From contig OY783212.1 in the NCBI GenBank assembly GCA_963678705.1, positions 8,680,001-8,744,000 of the forward strand: a DNA stretch of 64,000 nucleotides. Reading direction: 5' to 3'. The DNA is from Panorpa germanica (lineage: Eukaryota; Arthropoda; Insecta; Mecoptera; Panorpidae). The translations under genes and the position numbers were made by a program. This document shows positions 37,730 through 48,857 of this stretch, one piece after another (position 1 is the stretch's first letter; every line of letters starts with the position of its first letter). The notes beneath the pieces are model-generated. The model had not been told where the DNA came from. It worked only from the letters and a program-made list of their open reading frames with translations, and made no database searches.

Positions 37730-39415
37730 CTATGGTAGTCTACATAATTTTGTGAAAATAATATAAAACAAATTAATTACTATCCTAAATATAACAGAAA
37801 CCATAATTATCAATGTAGCATACATTATCAATTGCATAATGTACACAACAATCATCAACTCAATAGTTACAATGTTATTGAAACAATTATCTTTTAACAA
37901 TTCCAACAGTACAGATGTTTGTTTTACATCAATGTTGTAAACATTGCAATTAATATCTGATGGAAGTATTGTATTTGAATCAAAAATTTTATTTGTTGCT
38001 TGTTTGATTCGCACCAGCAACACTGCGCTAATAATCTCAAGCTGGGGTATTGTAAGTACCTTACTTGATGGAGCTACACTGGACTTGTAGCAAATTAAAT
38101 TTGTTTTTATTTTAATATTTATAAAAATAATATTGTGTTTTAAACCTAATGTCATAATACTGGTTGATCTGTTTAATAATGTTTTATAAACCTCCAATAA
38201 TGAAGGATTGTGTCTAAATCTTTTTTCCAACACATTAAATCTTTGCGGGGCAACTGAGAAAGAATCCTCCAATTCTATTTTATTTACTAGGCTGAGTAAT
38301 GGCAAATCAACAGTTAAATTATTTTTAAGTGCTACTGAATTTTGAAATTTATGTTCAGCCTTTAAGTAATCCTCAGAAAACTTATCTGATTCCTCTGGGA
38401 CTTTCTCAGTTGTCCAAGATTGTTTCATAACATTCTCAAGGTTTGTATATTCACAAATAGCAAGATTGCATACAATATTATTATGTGAATACTTATTTTT
38501 ATTATACAATTTTCTTGGAACCACATTTCCTTTATTATTATTATTGTCATGTGACATATTTTTATAATCTAAACTATACTCAATTGCAATTGCACGTCTT
38601 TCTAAAAATGAAATAAATTCTGCCATAGTAGGCAGTTCTTCTAAATTTCTTTCCATGTGGAAAGTGCGGTTAGTAACGATATCTAATTTTCTACTTAAGG
38701 CCGAGATTAAAATCATATCCCACTTGTCTACAGGCTCATCAAGATTTTTTAACGCTTGTAATTGCTGTTTTACTTGACATAAAAAAGCCCTTATATCGAC
38801 TGCAGTACCTTTCTGCATGTTGGGAATATCAAGTATTATATTAATGTGATAAAAGATTAATCTTGCCTTATTTTCATACCGCGCTAACAATAAATCAATA
38901 GCCTCTTTGTATGAACTGTTCACAAGCGGCAGATTTATAATTATTGAGAGAGCCTCATCAACGAGATACTTTCTCAAATAAAAAAGTCTTTGAACATCGG
39001 ACAATGATGCATTATTGTGAACCACTGCTTGGAAGAGCTCATAAAAGGGCTTAAACCTGGTTATATCCTTGCCATCGAAGGTTGGAATTTCCACCGCTGG
39101 GAGCTTCAATGGAACTAATTCAGGCCTATTAACTTCTTTTAACTTATTGATGCTAGCATTTAATTTTGCAATAATGTTAAAATACTTCTCTTCAACTTCT
39201 TCAATGTCTTCCTCATCTTGATCATCAATTTCTAAAATGCTGTACTGCGTGAGCTCGTACGATTGGAATGTAGTCATCATCTTTTCTTTTTTCACCTGCA
39301 GCACCTCCACTGTAGCGGAGTCGAGAGCCCTTGGGTCGCTGACGTAATTGTCCATCCGTGATATTGCACTTTTTGCAGCCGTCCGCGCCGATCTAAGCCT
39401 TTTCAATCCCTCCAT
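37730..39415 (-). CDS. Chimeric gag-pol remnant ORF of the BEL/Pao element (561 aa)
   Basis: The ATG at 39415 opens 561 codons. Residues about 105-275 are the DUF1759-type Gag core of BEL/Pao: LPAVEIPTFDGKDITRF, VVHNNASLSDVQRLFYLRKY and NLPLVNSSYKEAIDLLLARY. Residues about 330-412 resemble the segment just before the reverse transcriptase (WTTEKVPEE, VDLPLL, APQRFNVLEKRFRHNPSL). Residues about 446-470 (SSVAPSSKVLTIPQLEIISA) resemble the motif preceding the RNase H-like part. The zinc knuckles, protease, RT catalytic core and integrase are missing. The simplest reading is two in-frame internal deletions that leave one open frame. The last 60 residues or so are hydrophobic and of unclear origin. 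Mobilisation would need a full-length relative in trans. Confidence 0.8.
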   Translation of the reverse strand: MEGLKRLRSARTAAKSAISRMDNYVSDPRALDSATVEVLQVKKEKMMTTFQSYELTQYSILEIDDQDEEDIEEVEEKYFNIIAKLNASINKLKEVNRPELVPLKLPAVEIPTFDGKDITRFKPFYELFQAVVHNNASLSDVQRLFYLRKYLVDEALSIIINLPLVNSSYKEAIDLLLARYENKARLIFYHINIILDIPNMQKGTAVDIRAFLCQVKQQLQALKNLDEPVDKWDMILISALSRKLDIVTNRTFHMERNLEELPTMAEFISFLERRAIAIEYSLDYKNMSHDNNNNKGNVVPRKLYNKNKYSHNNIVCNLAICEYTNLENVMKQSWTTEKVPEESDKFSEDYLKAEHKFQNSVALKNNLTVDLPLLSLVNKIELEDSFSVAPQRFNVLEKRFRHNPSLLEVYKTLLNRSTSIMTLGLKHNIIFINIKIKTNLICYKSSVAPSSKVLTIPQLEIISAVLLVRIKQATNKIFDSNTILPSDINCNVYNIDVKQTSVLLELLKDNCFNNIVTIELMIVVYIMQLIMYATLIIMVSVIFRIVINLFYIIFTKLCRLP

Positions 39416-40082
39416 CTTGCTTAGGTGATAGATTCGTACTTATATGATAGATGAAACGTGGATGACAAACTAATCCAGGTTAATCCAGCAACATGAGAAG
39501 TTTTTAATAGATTGGTACTTGCAGATAGTAATAATAACTTTGTACCTTCATGAGTAAAGAAGTATTTTACTCTCCTCCAGCATCCATGTATCCTCTTCCG
39601 TAATGAATAATTTTTCTTAAAATATAAATGTGTAGTAATCCAAATTATATGCGAATCCGCTTAAATCAAACGTTGCATTACCCAATCAATGGCAATTGAT
39701 GACTTGCCAGGCCGCCATAGGGTAAATGTAACAAAATAGCTTGCACTTGTGCTGGTTACTATACAGATGTAACCTCAAAACACCACGAAATCACACGCGG
39801 GTACCAATGGCTTGTAAGGCCAGTTTTTTTTTTTTGTAGGATTTAAAACCTTCTTGAAATGTAATTGTAAAATATCCAGCTTCGCTTGTAAGGCTTCTGG
39901 AAATGTAATTGTAAAATATCCAAATCCTCCGTGAATCCGCCAAAATAGAGCGTCCCATTTACCCAATCAATGGCAATCGCCAAGGGGCAAATGTAATAAA
40001 ACGCCAAAAATACAATGAAAAACACACGCGGTTAATAAACTCGAAGGATCGGCTTTGTAAGACTCGAAGGACCAGCTTCGCA

Positions 40083-40391
40083 TGTACGAAATAAAACCAT
40101 GCGAGTATTTGTAGATTGAATAATTATTCAATTGTTTAATGATAAAATAATTTTACACTTTTTAATAACTTTGAACCAACATTCTTATAATAACAAGATG
40201 GTTGGGAATTATGATCTTGACAGTGTAGAAGCCCAAAACACAACTGACACGAATGCCATATCGCTGTAGCGTACAGCAGTCGTCGTATTGTAGTCATGCG
40301 CATTACTTCTATTAGAGACAACAATACATTATAATGTTGGAATGCCAACAGAGACATCTTCTTATGTTCTGTACTAATTTTGTACTGAACA
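40083..40391 (-). repeat. LTR, upstream (5') copy
   Basis: 309 bp, direct repeat of 37266-37574. Eight bases inside it on the minus strand lies TGGTCCTTCGAGTC (40074 to 40061), which starts with TGG as a tRNA primer-binding site should. The eight-base offset is unusual, and the parent tRNA was not identified. Confidence 0.93.
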
Positions 40392-40396
40392 TATCT

Positions 40397-41140
40397 TTTA
40401 TTGTAGTTACTTTTTTCTATTTTTCCCATTCTCTCCTGCTGCTGTGTCTCCTTATCCCTTCTCCTTAGCTCCTCTGCCACACTTGCGCCACCTTCTCTTC
40501 TCCTCTCTGCCTCCTCGATCGCCATTCCATTCCTTTCAAAGTATTCTTTTCTCTTTTTTGGACCTCCTCCCCCCCCATTCTTTATGTAATCCTCTCTTAT
40601 TTTCTTTAAGATTTTGCTTTCCGCTCTGTTCAATTTCTCCTCGTATTTTACCGCTCTTTCCCCTGTTTTAATTCGTATCTTATCCCTCTTTAGCTCCTCC
40701 ATCACCATGTATCCTGGCGTGCACCTGTCCAGCCCTAGTACCCATTTCATGTATCTCACCTGTATTCTTTCCAACTTTTCTTGTTCCTTCCACCCCCAAA
40801 CCTCTGCTCCATACGACATCATACTGGCTATCAGTCTCTCATATATCCATATTCTCTTTTGTATGTCCCCCCCAAATACCTTTTCCCCTAGTCCCCATAC
40901 CCGTCGCATTGCTTGCTCTGCCTTCTTTGCCACCTCCCTTATATGCGCCTCTTCTCCATTATTCTTTTTAAAAGTGTAGCCCAGATATTTAAATTCTTCA
41001 ACTTCCTCAATGTCCTCTGTCTTGTATTTCCACCTTTTATGTCTCCTTTTTCCACCCCCTTTTTTAAATACCATAATTTTTGTCTTTTCCACGTTTAACT
41101 CTAGTCCTTTTCTGTCTATATACCTCCCTAGCTGGTGTGC
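40397..41140 (-). pseudogene. LINE reverse transcriptase, post-catalytic segment (5' part of the split gene)
   Basis: About 248 codons stay open from the truncation point down to the BEL/Pao insertion. Visible motifs in order are LNVEKTKIM (end of palm), IEEVEEFKYLGYTFKKNNGE, YGAEVWGWKEQEKLERIQ and WVLGLDRCTPGY. A basic, Glu/Arg-rich tail follows with a Gly run (NGGGGGPKKRKEY). The frame formally continues into the LTR, but that extension is not part of the gene. Absence of stops suggests that the copy is young. Confidence 0.85.
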
Positions 41141-41470
41141 CATTTTGCTGTGGTAATGTTCTGTAGCTGTTGGTAGTCGAATAATCAAGTCAAATCAAAG
41201 AATAATAAGTTTTTATTTTATTTAACCCTGCTAAGGCAGACATAATATTGAAATTTGAGTGTGCCTTGAACTAGCTGTAAATAATATTTGATATTTTGAT
41301 ATATAAATACATATAGCAGAGATTTATGAGCTGTAAGGTTGATAACCTTACACTAGGATTGTGATGTCACATGCACTTGGAATGTGTACAACGTTGAATC
41401 CGTTTAATAATTAAAGAGACAAAATGACTTTTTTAATTGTTAATATCTCTTAACATATAAGGAGTTATTA
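41141..41470 (+). repeat. 330-bp direct repeat, right copy
   Basis: Second copy of 36413-36742. On its left it joins the truncated 5' end of the LINE (which reads KMAHQLG on the minus strand). On its right it continues into the remainder of the MITE. Confidence 0.9.
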
Positions 41471-41859
41471 AAAAATAATTGAACATTTGAGGTTCTAGTA
41501 ACCCACTTTATCAATATATAGTACACTTTTGTAGAAATTAAGACATAGGACACAAGCCCATTTACAAATCAATGAAAAAATCTGAATTTCAAGTGTAGCT
41601 TCTTAAATGTTTTATTATGTTTAACTTGTCTAACGTCAAAAATATTAAAAGACACAGCAGCCTGAAGTCAATACTACCACGTAGCTTGGTTTCTGTGGCG
41701 CTATGGTACAACTTCATCCCAATAGTATAAAAGCTATAAATCTATTTAAAAAAATTATGATTTTTATGATTTCTGCTGACTTTCGCATCTCTTTATTTGC
41801 TGTATATAATTAAATGCAAATAGAAATTGCTGAAAGTAATTTTAAATTTTTTTATTTAG

Positions 41860-44800
41860 AATTTCACGAAGCTTAATGAGGAGGAAGACGATGGTGCACC
41901 ATACCATAATTTACCGAGATTCAGGTATTTCTTTTTTACGTATAATCAATTCCTCCTTCCTTATTCTCCCTTCCATAAACTACCGTGTAAGTTCACCATC
42001 CTCAAATATTTGTAGCTTGAAATTATATAATAATATTATTGTAAAACATTACAGAAACCGACCCCGCTCGAGGTCGTGTATTGATCTAAAGTCTTCGGGT
42101 CAAAAGGTTCAAAAGCCACAAAAACATGAAGATAATTCAGGTAAGAGTAAAAATAACAATGTAAATTAAAACCGTAATTTCCCTTTTAAACCCATCAACA
42201 TTGCAGGATCCTTTGCCACTGACAAACAGAACCTTCTACTTCCTAATATATCAGGCCCCTCTATGAAGCCCAGGAGGCATAAACTAAGGGCTGGTTCAAA
42301 GGAGAAAGATACCTCACATAAAACAGATAAGTAGGTTATTTGTTTTAATAAAAATGCTGAAAATCATGAGCGTCCGCAGAAAGATTTTAGGTGGGGGTAA
42401 AGCTTGAAAACAAATAAGCCATATAGGAAACGCCACAAGTTAGATGACTGTTTTGCGAAACCCTTAACTGTACTTCTAATTTATCCGGAGTAAAATATAT
42501 TGAACCGACATCCTTATCTGGTTTCTCTAGTACCTTTTGGTTAGTTTTGATTTGATTAAACGTGTTTGCTGTTTTTCGATTTTTACCTATGAATCAATCT
42601 GAAATTTTTTATAGTGTCGCTTGAAAGATGATGGTATTTGGTGGTAATGTCAACTTCCCTTAACAAGGGGAATGGGCTTGTGCCCTCATTTTTAGCGGTC
42701 GATTTTTCAATTGTTTTTGAAATTGATGTTAATAAATCTGTATTGGCGTGTCTATTTTATTAAATATATAAATGTTGATGGAGATTTAGCAATTAAAAAT
42801 TTAAATTGTAGTTTTAGCGCTAGAAATGGTCGGCCATATTTGTATGAGGTGAAATGTATTTTAACGTCGGTTATTTGTTAAGGGGTCTTCTCACTTTGCA
42901 AATTTTAAAAAATCGATTTTTTTTTTTTGTAATTTTGAAGGTACATATCATCAAAAATGTTATATCAAAATTTCATAAAGATCGGACAAGTCTAACTACA
43001 TTTTTAGGCGACCGTTAGGTGACTACCTCAGAGCACCCGGCTTTAAAGGAGCAAACTTTAAACGCTTTTATCTGAAAACAAGGTTTTTCAGTTGATGAAT
43101 AGGCCTTGTTGATGAAATTTCGGAAACTATCCGGCCGATTGTCATGAAATTTAAATGACATATTCTTCATAGTTATGGCTATAGCGCATACCATCAGATT
43201 TTTAAAATTTTGATTTGAAGTATTTTTTTTTTACAAAAAACTACAAAAAACTGCAAAAAAACGCGTTTTTTTTGGTACTTTTTCAAAAAACGTGCGCCAT
43301 TTTGTTATTTTCGCGAATATCAAAAATCTTTTGGTATGCGCTATAGCCACTGATATACTGAATCTAAAACTGTTTTATTTTTTTGTTTTAAATGACCTGT
43401 CTCGGAGATACCATCAACAAGCCACGAACATTACATTTCTACACGAGTTTTTCGATGCTACTTTTTTGTTATAATAATTGTTCAAAAAAATAAAAAAAAA
43501 AAAATTTTCTTGTACTTGAAAGATGTGTTTATTACATAGGATCCATTTTATCCCATAATTTTGTGCAAAAAGGCTCGAAAAAAAATTGCGAAAATAGCCT
43601 ATTTTCGAGGTGCCTAAAGTGAGAAGACCCCTTAAGTAGTAGGTCAGTGGTGTGGTAATGTTCTGTAGCTGTGGGTAGTAAAATAATTAAATCAAGTCAA
43701 AGAATAATAAGTTTTTATTTTATTTAACCATGTTACGGCAGACATAATATTGAAATTTTATTGTTCCTTGAAATAGCTGTAAATAATATTTGATATTTTG
43801 ATATATAAATACATATAGCAGAGATTTATGAGCTGTAAGGTTGGTAACCTGTAAACTTGCCAGAGTTCTATCTTGAATAACGCTCTATTTTGTAAAAGAG
43901 ATAGCAACTAGTGGCTGTGATGTCACATGCAGTTGGAATGATGTCTACCGTTGAATCCCTTTAATAATTAAAGAGAAAAAACGACTTTTTTAATTGTTAA
44001 TATCTCTTGAAATATAAGGAGTTATTAAAAAATAATTGAACACTTGATGTTCTAGTAACCAACTTTATCAATATATAGTACACTTTTATAGAAATTAAGA
44101 CGCAATTAAGTGCCGGAAAATGATGGCTACTTTATGAAAATAGTAAGGTTAAATATCTGATATCTTAATAATTTATTGAATATTAATTTATAATTACATC
44201 TCAAAAGAATAACTGTCTGCCTCTGCGAACGTCTATGGCGGTGATTGCTTTTAGCTAACGCTTAGGGAGTTAGTTCTTTGCTGAAACACAAATTACTATT
44301 TAGAAATTAAAAACCAAAACTAAATAACTCTATAAAAGTCGAATAAATGTATATGCAAGCATTAATAAAAATATTTTACAACAGTTTACTACATAGAATG
44401 ATGACCAAGCAAGTGATAAACACTTCAAGAAACGATACAGGTAAATAACTGTTCGATAATTTTTATCAAATATTCTTGATGATATAAGAAAGTAGAAGAA
44501 GCTCTGTAATGTACTGACTTCTATAGAAGCGATAACAAATGTTGGATAATCAAAAAATAATTGATTCACAAAATATAGGTCAAATGTTCTTATGTTAGTT
44601 AAAAACCAATGGTTTATCAACGATAAAAATTAAGATTTTTTCATTGTTTTGAAAATTACAAAGTAGCGTCACTAAAACCACTGTATCTTGTAAAGTAATG
44701 ATCGTAATGTCATGAAATTTTGACACATATTGTTTGAAGGTTAGTATCCCAGTAAACAATTTGGTGAAGTGCCCTATTTAGTGACGTTTCTATCACTATT

Positions 44801-47800
44801 TCACTTCAATTATAGTTCGCATCAACTTTATCTTCATTTGTATTCCGACAGGTGGAGTAATTTCGCCATTTGTAGCCGATAAAGTAGACATTTTATATGA
44901 AAAAATGTGAGAAACTGAACTATAAATGAAGTCTTTAATGACAAAAAAATCATACGCATCTTCAATATGATGTCAAAGTGACTCCAAAATGTTTACTGGG
45001 TACTTTCTAAAAATCATATGGATTTTGTTTCATAGTGATTGATAGTGGCGTCATTTATATGTCATTTTACGAACTTATTGTTAGATATTAATAAATTTAA
45101 AATTGTTTATGAATTAAATTGTACAATTCTTATAACTAAAATCTGAATTTCACTTCTTTTAACTTGAATAAAAAAACGTAGTTATATAGCAGGCTATCCG
45201 TCGGAACCTTTTCCAAATTACTCAATAAACAATATTGAAAATTAAAGATCAGCGCTGGTACCTACATGTCTGTATTTGTATCCACGCATAAAATTGAATC
45301 GTATATGACAACTATCTAAAACCTAAGATTAACTCTCTCATATAAACTTAAACTACAAAGTTAAATATTTACTTCAGTCAGTAATAAATCAAAATAAAAT
45401 TACGTAATAATTAAACATAATATATTCAGTACTAATTAAATGTTAATAAATATTTAGGGGTTGAAAACAGGGCTCTTAAAACTGCGATAACCAGTCGCAC
45501 TATCAGTGAGGAGTGCGTAGTAACAGTGTCCTCAGATAAGGAGAGTGTTCTTCTGCTTTACAGGGAAGAACATGGGCAATACCCCGCTCAAGGCACTTCA
45601 GGGAATCAAAAACAACGTGAAGTGCCTAAAGACAGAAATGTTGTTTACAAAGATACATCTAGGGAACGAAGAGGTCACCAAGATTTCGTAGAAGTTTACT
45701 CGGAGTATGATAGAAAATTTACTCCAGAACCTTTTTGTACAATGGCTGAGAAATTAACGTACGTTTGTTTGTTGTTCATTTTAAATTAAAGTTAAATTAT
45801 TCTGAGAGGTACATACATACACATGTTAGACAATAGCAGTATTGAACAAACTGTGTTTCGCATCACGATTGAATGTAACATAAGATTACATTAACGGACT
45901 CTTCAAAATCAAATACATACATCCTTACAATTAAATCCGTACAACTGATAATGCGTAAATTTGAAATATCTTAACTACTTTTGATTTTATAAGGGGTTCT
46001 AAACATTCATGGACTTTTTTCAAAAAGAAAAATTATTGATTTCTTAATATTTTTTTAGTCCCTTAAAGTCCCTTATAAAATCCAGATATTCATATTAAGA
46101 AATCAATAATTTTTCTTTTTGAAAAAAGAGTCCATAAATTTTTAGAACCCCTTATAAAATCCACAAATATTGAGATATTTCAAATTTTTTAACGCAGTTC
46201 GTCTCCTTAAATTTAAATGGATATAAATTAAGAAAAATTTTTTTTAAATAGTTTGAATTTTGTTTTACTACATAATTTTCCGATTTTTATCGTAGTAGTT
46301 GATGACGTCACGAACTGGTTAAAATATAATAAGTAACGTTATTTATTTTTCGTTTTATATCACGACATTATATTGAAACATTCCAATACGACGTAACAGC
46401 TGCTGTAGCTTTGACGTTCAATACTGCATCACTCTTGCACTTCCCTTGTTTAACAGTGATGATTAGGTTGGCAAAAGTTTTTGTTTTACGAAAAAATAAC
46501 AATTTCTATCGTTAATATTTATCTATAATATTACAAATTGAATAAAAATAATTGGATATTTGAGCTTTTGATGGCCAACTTTAATAATATACAGTTTCAT
46601 ATAAATTCAGTTATGGTTCACAACCAAATTACTATTACTTATTCTGTTTGAAATCTAGGTATCTATTATTACACATTTATAATCTAGCATACATATGATA
46701 TGACCTTCACAATAATACATACTTTTATTTTTTGAGAAACAAAACAATAAGTTTATATTTTTCAATTCAATCAAAATTATAATCGAAAAGAAATAATACT
46801 GAAGATAAATTAATTGTTCAGTTCATTTCAATTTTAAAATTATTTAATTAATTATTCAAATTTTATATTTTGTTAAATTAATATTTAAAATAAATTTTAT
46901 TTAGGCGCGCTGGTGTTAAATTACCATTTCATCAACCTGATGTCGAGTCTAAGGATTCGAATCCAAAGGTTGGCTTTAAATCCAGTTCCAAGGATTTATT
47001 CGAACGTCGTCCTTCGTATGACAAATTAAAAGTTGTAAGTATAAGGATATCTCTATATGAAGAATAATAATATAGCAGTTGGTATTGACCAGGGGATTTC
47101 TTTGTTCTATTTCTAAGATGTTTTCCTTTTGTATTTTAGTTACAAGTTCGTCAATCTTACCAGGATTACTCGACGCATCCAATAAGGCAAACTGCACATA
47201 GCAATATAAGAAAGGTAATAAATAAAATCATGTGTTTTATTAAATATAGGTTTATGTAGCTGTGACGTAACATAAGTAAAAACTGCCATATGAATACATC
47301 AGATCAGTGGTCTCCATACTTTTGGAGTCTGCGGCCTCATTAAGATATAGAAAGTGCTACGTAGGCCAAATTGAAAATATATATTCAATCAAAAGCAATC
47401 AAATTTATATATCATTTAAATTATATTTGGTTCCACTACTACAATTACATTTCAACCTATTTTGATCCTAACTAAAAATAAAGTCATGTCTGATCTCCCA
47501 ACAATCTTCTTCTAATTACATCTTGTTTCGCTTCTCCACTATTTTGCTTTGTGCTTCTTACTGTTCATCTACTTATTTCAGCCATCTATCTTCTTCCCTT
47601 CTTTTCTCCTGACAACCCTTCTTCCAATGATGCATCCCTCTTTCTCAGACTTACTAAACATAAAGTGAAAAATGTGTCAAATGAGCGATCATCTATGAAG
47701 GTCCAACGCTCTGGTTACAAATCACATACACAATTATATGAGTATTGATATATCTTATCAAAAACTGGCTTCAACCCCAGATTTTCTGTTTAGTACACTG

Positions 47801-48857
47801 AAGCTTTTGAAATAAGTCATCTCTGACCGATATACTCGTATTATACTCATTTTTAATTGAAGACTGGAACTTGTTGCATAGGTCATTATCAAGGAGATGT
47901 TATCTATAGAATTCTTAACCCTCAATTCATTGGTACAACCACATTACAACATAGTATTGCTTAACCGGAGTCCTCACGAGGCGACTTTAGTGGATCAGTA
48001 ATTGCGTATTCATACCTGAAAGATTTACAAACACTCATTTCATGAGTGTACTAAAACAGATCAAACTTGGTATATGCCAATGGGTCGTACTAAACAGATA
48101 GGCTATAAAACAACCTAAATATCAATTTGCGAGCAAAAGGTGCATACCCAGTAAACATTTTGGAGTCACTTTGACATCATATTGAAGATGCGTCATGATT
48201 TTTTTGTCATAAAAGAGTTCATTTATAGTTCAGTTTCTCACATTTTTTCTTATAAAATGTCTACTTTATCGGCTACAGATGGCGAAATTACTCCACCTGT
48301 CGGAATACAAATGAAGATAAAGTTGATGTGAACTATAATTGTAGTGAAATAGTGAGAGAAACGTCACTAAATAGGGCACTTCACCAAATTGTTTACTGGG
48401 TACAGATCTCTACTACATACACTTATCGAAAATTCGTCTTCTTGTGTACAATATTTCACTATAAATTTTTTAAGGTTATGTGACAACATTTTTGTTATAA
48501 GTGAGCTAATATTGCTGCCATGAAAAATATCGTCATTTCAAAATTGACTGTTACTGCCGCACAAATTGGCGTGTCACTTACTGATCACATTCTAGTAAAG
48601 AGTTTACTATATTGAACCCCTTTTCCTAAAAACTTACAACTTATCTGACTACCTGGAATAATAAATAGCAGTAGAAGTCTATATATCTTATTAAAAGTAC
48701 ACACGTAGTCAGTAATGTATAGATTCCTATTTATGTACCCAGCATCCAGGAGTCAGAGCTGACGGAGATCACGATCCCTGTTACTACAAGACTCCAGGAT
48801 ATTGCCGAGAAATATCATCTTCTTTAATAAATAACTATAGATCTTGCGAAGCGATGG
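41860..48857 (+). CDS. BTB-BACK-Kelch gene: N-terminal exons (exons 2-8)
   Basis: Seven small exons encode a polar region of about 295 residues: NEEEDDGAPYHNLPRFR at the start, then Arg/Lys/Ser-rich stretches (RNRPRSRS, SMKPRRHKLRAGSKEKD), DKESVLLLYREEHGQY, DFVEVYSEYDRKF and YDKLKVLQVRQSYQDYSTHP. No domain is recognised; the composition suggests disorder. The exon beginning near 45.46 kb has two possible acceptors. Only AG at 45469-45470 keeps the frame with the preceding donor (AA|GTAGGT at 42330/42331). Exons that I cannot see may lie in the 3.1-kb intron between, which is full of MITEs. Confidence 0.7.

Larger units (their letters stand above)
37266..40391 (-). mobile_element. BEL/Pao-type LTR retrotransposon, internally deleted, 3126 bp
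   Basis: Two direct repeats (37266-37574 and 40083-40391, 309 bp each) appear identical and begin and end with TG...CA. The flanks carry the same 5-bp target duplication, TATCT (37261-37265 and 40392-40396). The internal ORF on the minus strand carries BEL/Pao signatures, so the element is transcribed leftwards. It is about half the length of complete BEL/Pao elements and has no RT catalytic box and no integrase. Its insertion point is inside the LINE. Identical LTRs mean recent insertion. Confidence 0.93.
36743..41140 (-). mobile_element. 5'-truncated LINE (non-LTR retrotransposon) on the minus strand, split by a BEL/Pao element
   Basis: The 5' side (right) begins after the RT catalytic region: ELNVEKTKIMVF, EFKYLGYTF, YGAEVWGW and VLGLDRCTPGY are the thumb and linker motifs found in insect LINE RT proteins. 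The 3' side (left, 36957-37260) continues with VPQYL, ARFRLGNEEKG and a CCHC knuckle, CRMCGAEDETLEH then C. Removing the LTR element and one TATCT restores the reading frame across NYNKRY/KRLWEN. The 3' UTR runs to an A-rich tail at 36743. There is no catalytic YADD box, so it is a dead-on-arrival insertion. Confidence 0.85.
36225..41562 (+). mobile_element. MITE of the AATGGGCTTGTG family, copy A, split by a nested LINE
   Basis: The left terminus AATGGGCTTGTGTCC is at 36225 and its inverted partner GGACACAAGCCCATT ends at 41562. The interior is colinear with copy C (57231-57865). Between the two parts lie the LINE and BEL/Pao insertions, and 330 bp of the MITE is present twice because of the LINE insertion. 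Compared with copies C and D, copy A lacks 29 bp immediately after GAAATGCATTTT. Without the insertions and the duplication it would be about 610 bp. Confidence 0.85.

Noticed and set aside
40444..41098. Overlapping + strand frames of 60-121 codons
   Set aside because: They are antisense shadows of the purine-rich LINE coding strand, rich in Ser, Pro, Leu and Phe.
40136..41188. 350-codon minus-strand frame taken as one protein
   Set aside because: Its first codons lie in the MITE duplication and its last 87 or so lie in the LTR. Only the middle part (about 40397-41140) is LINE coding sequence.
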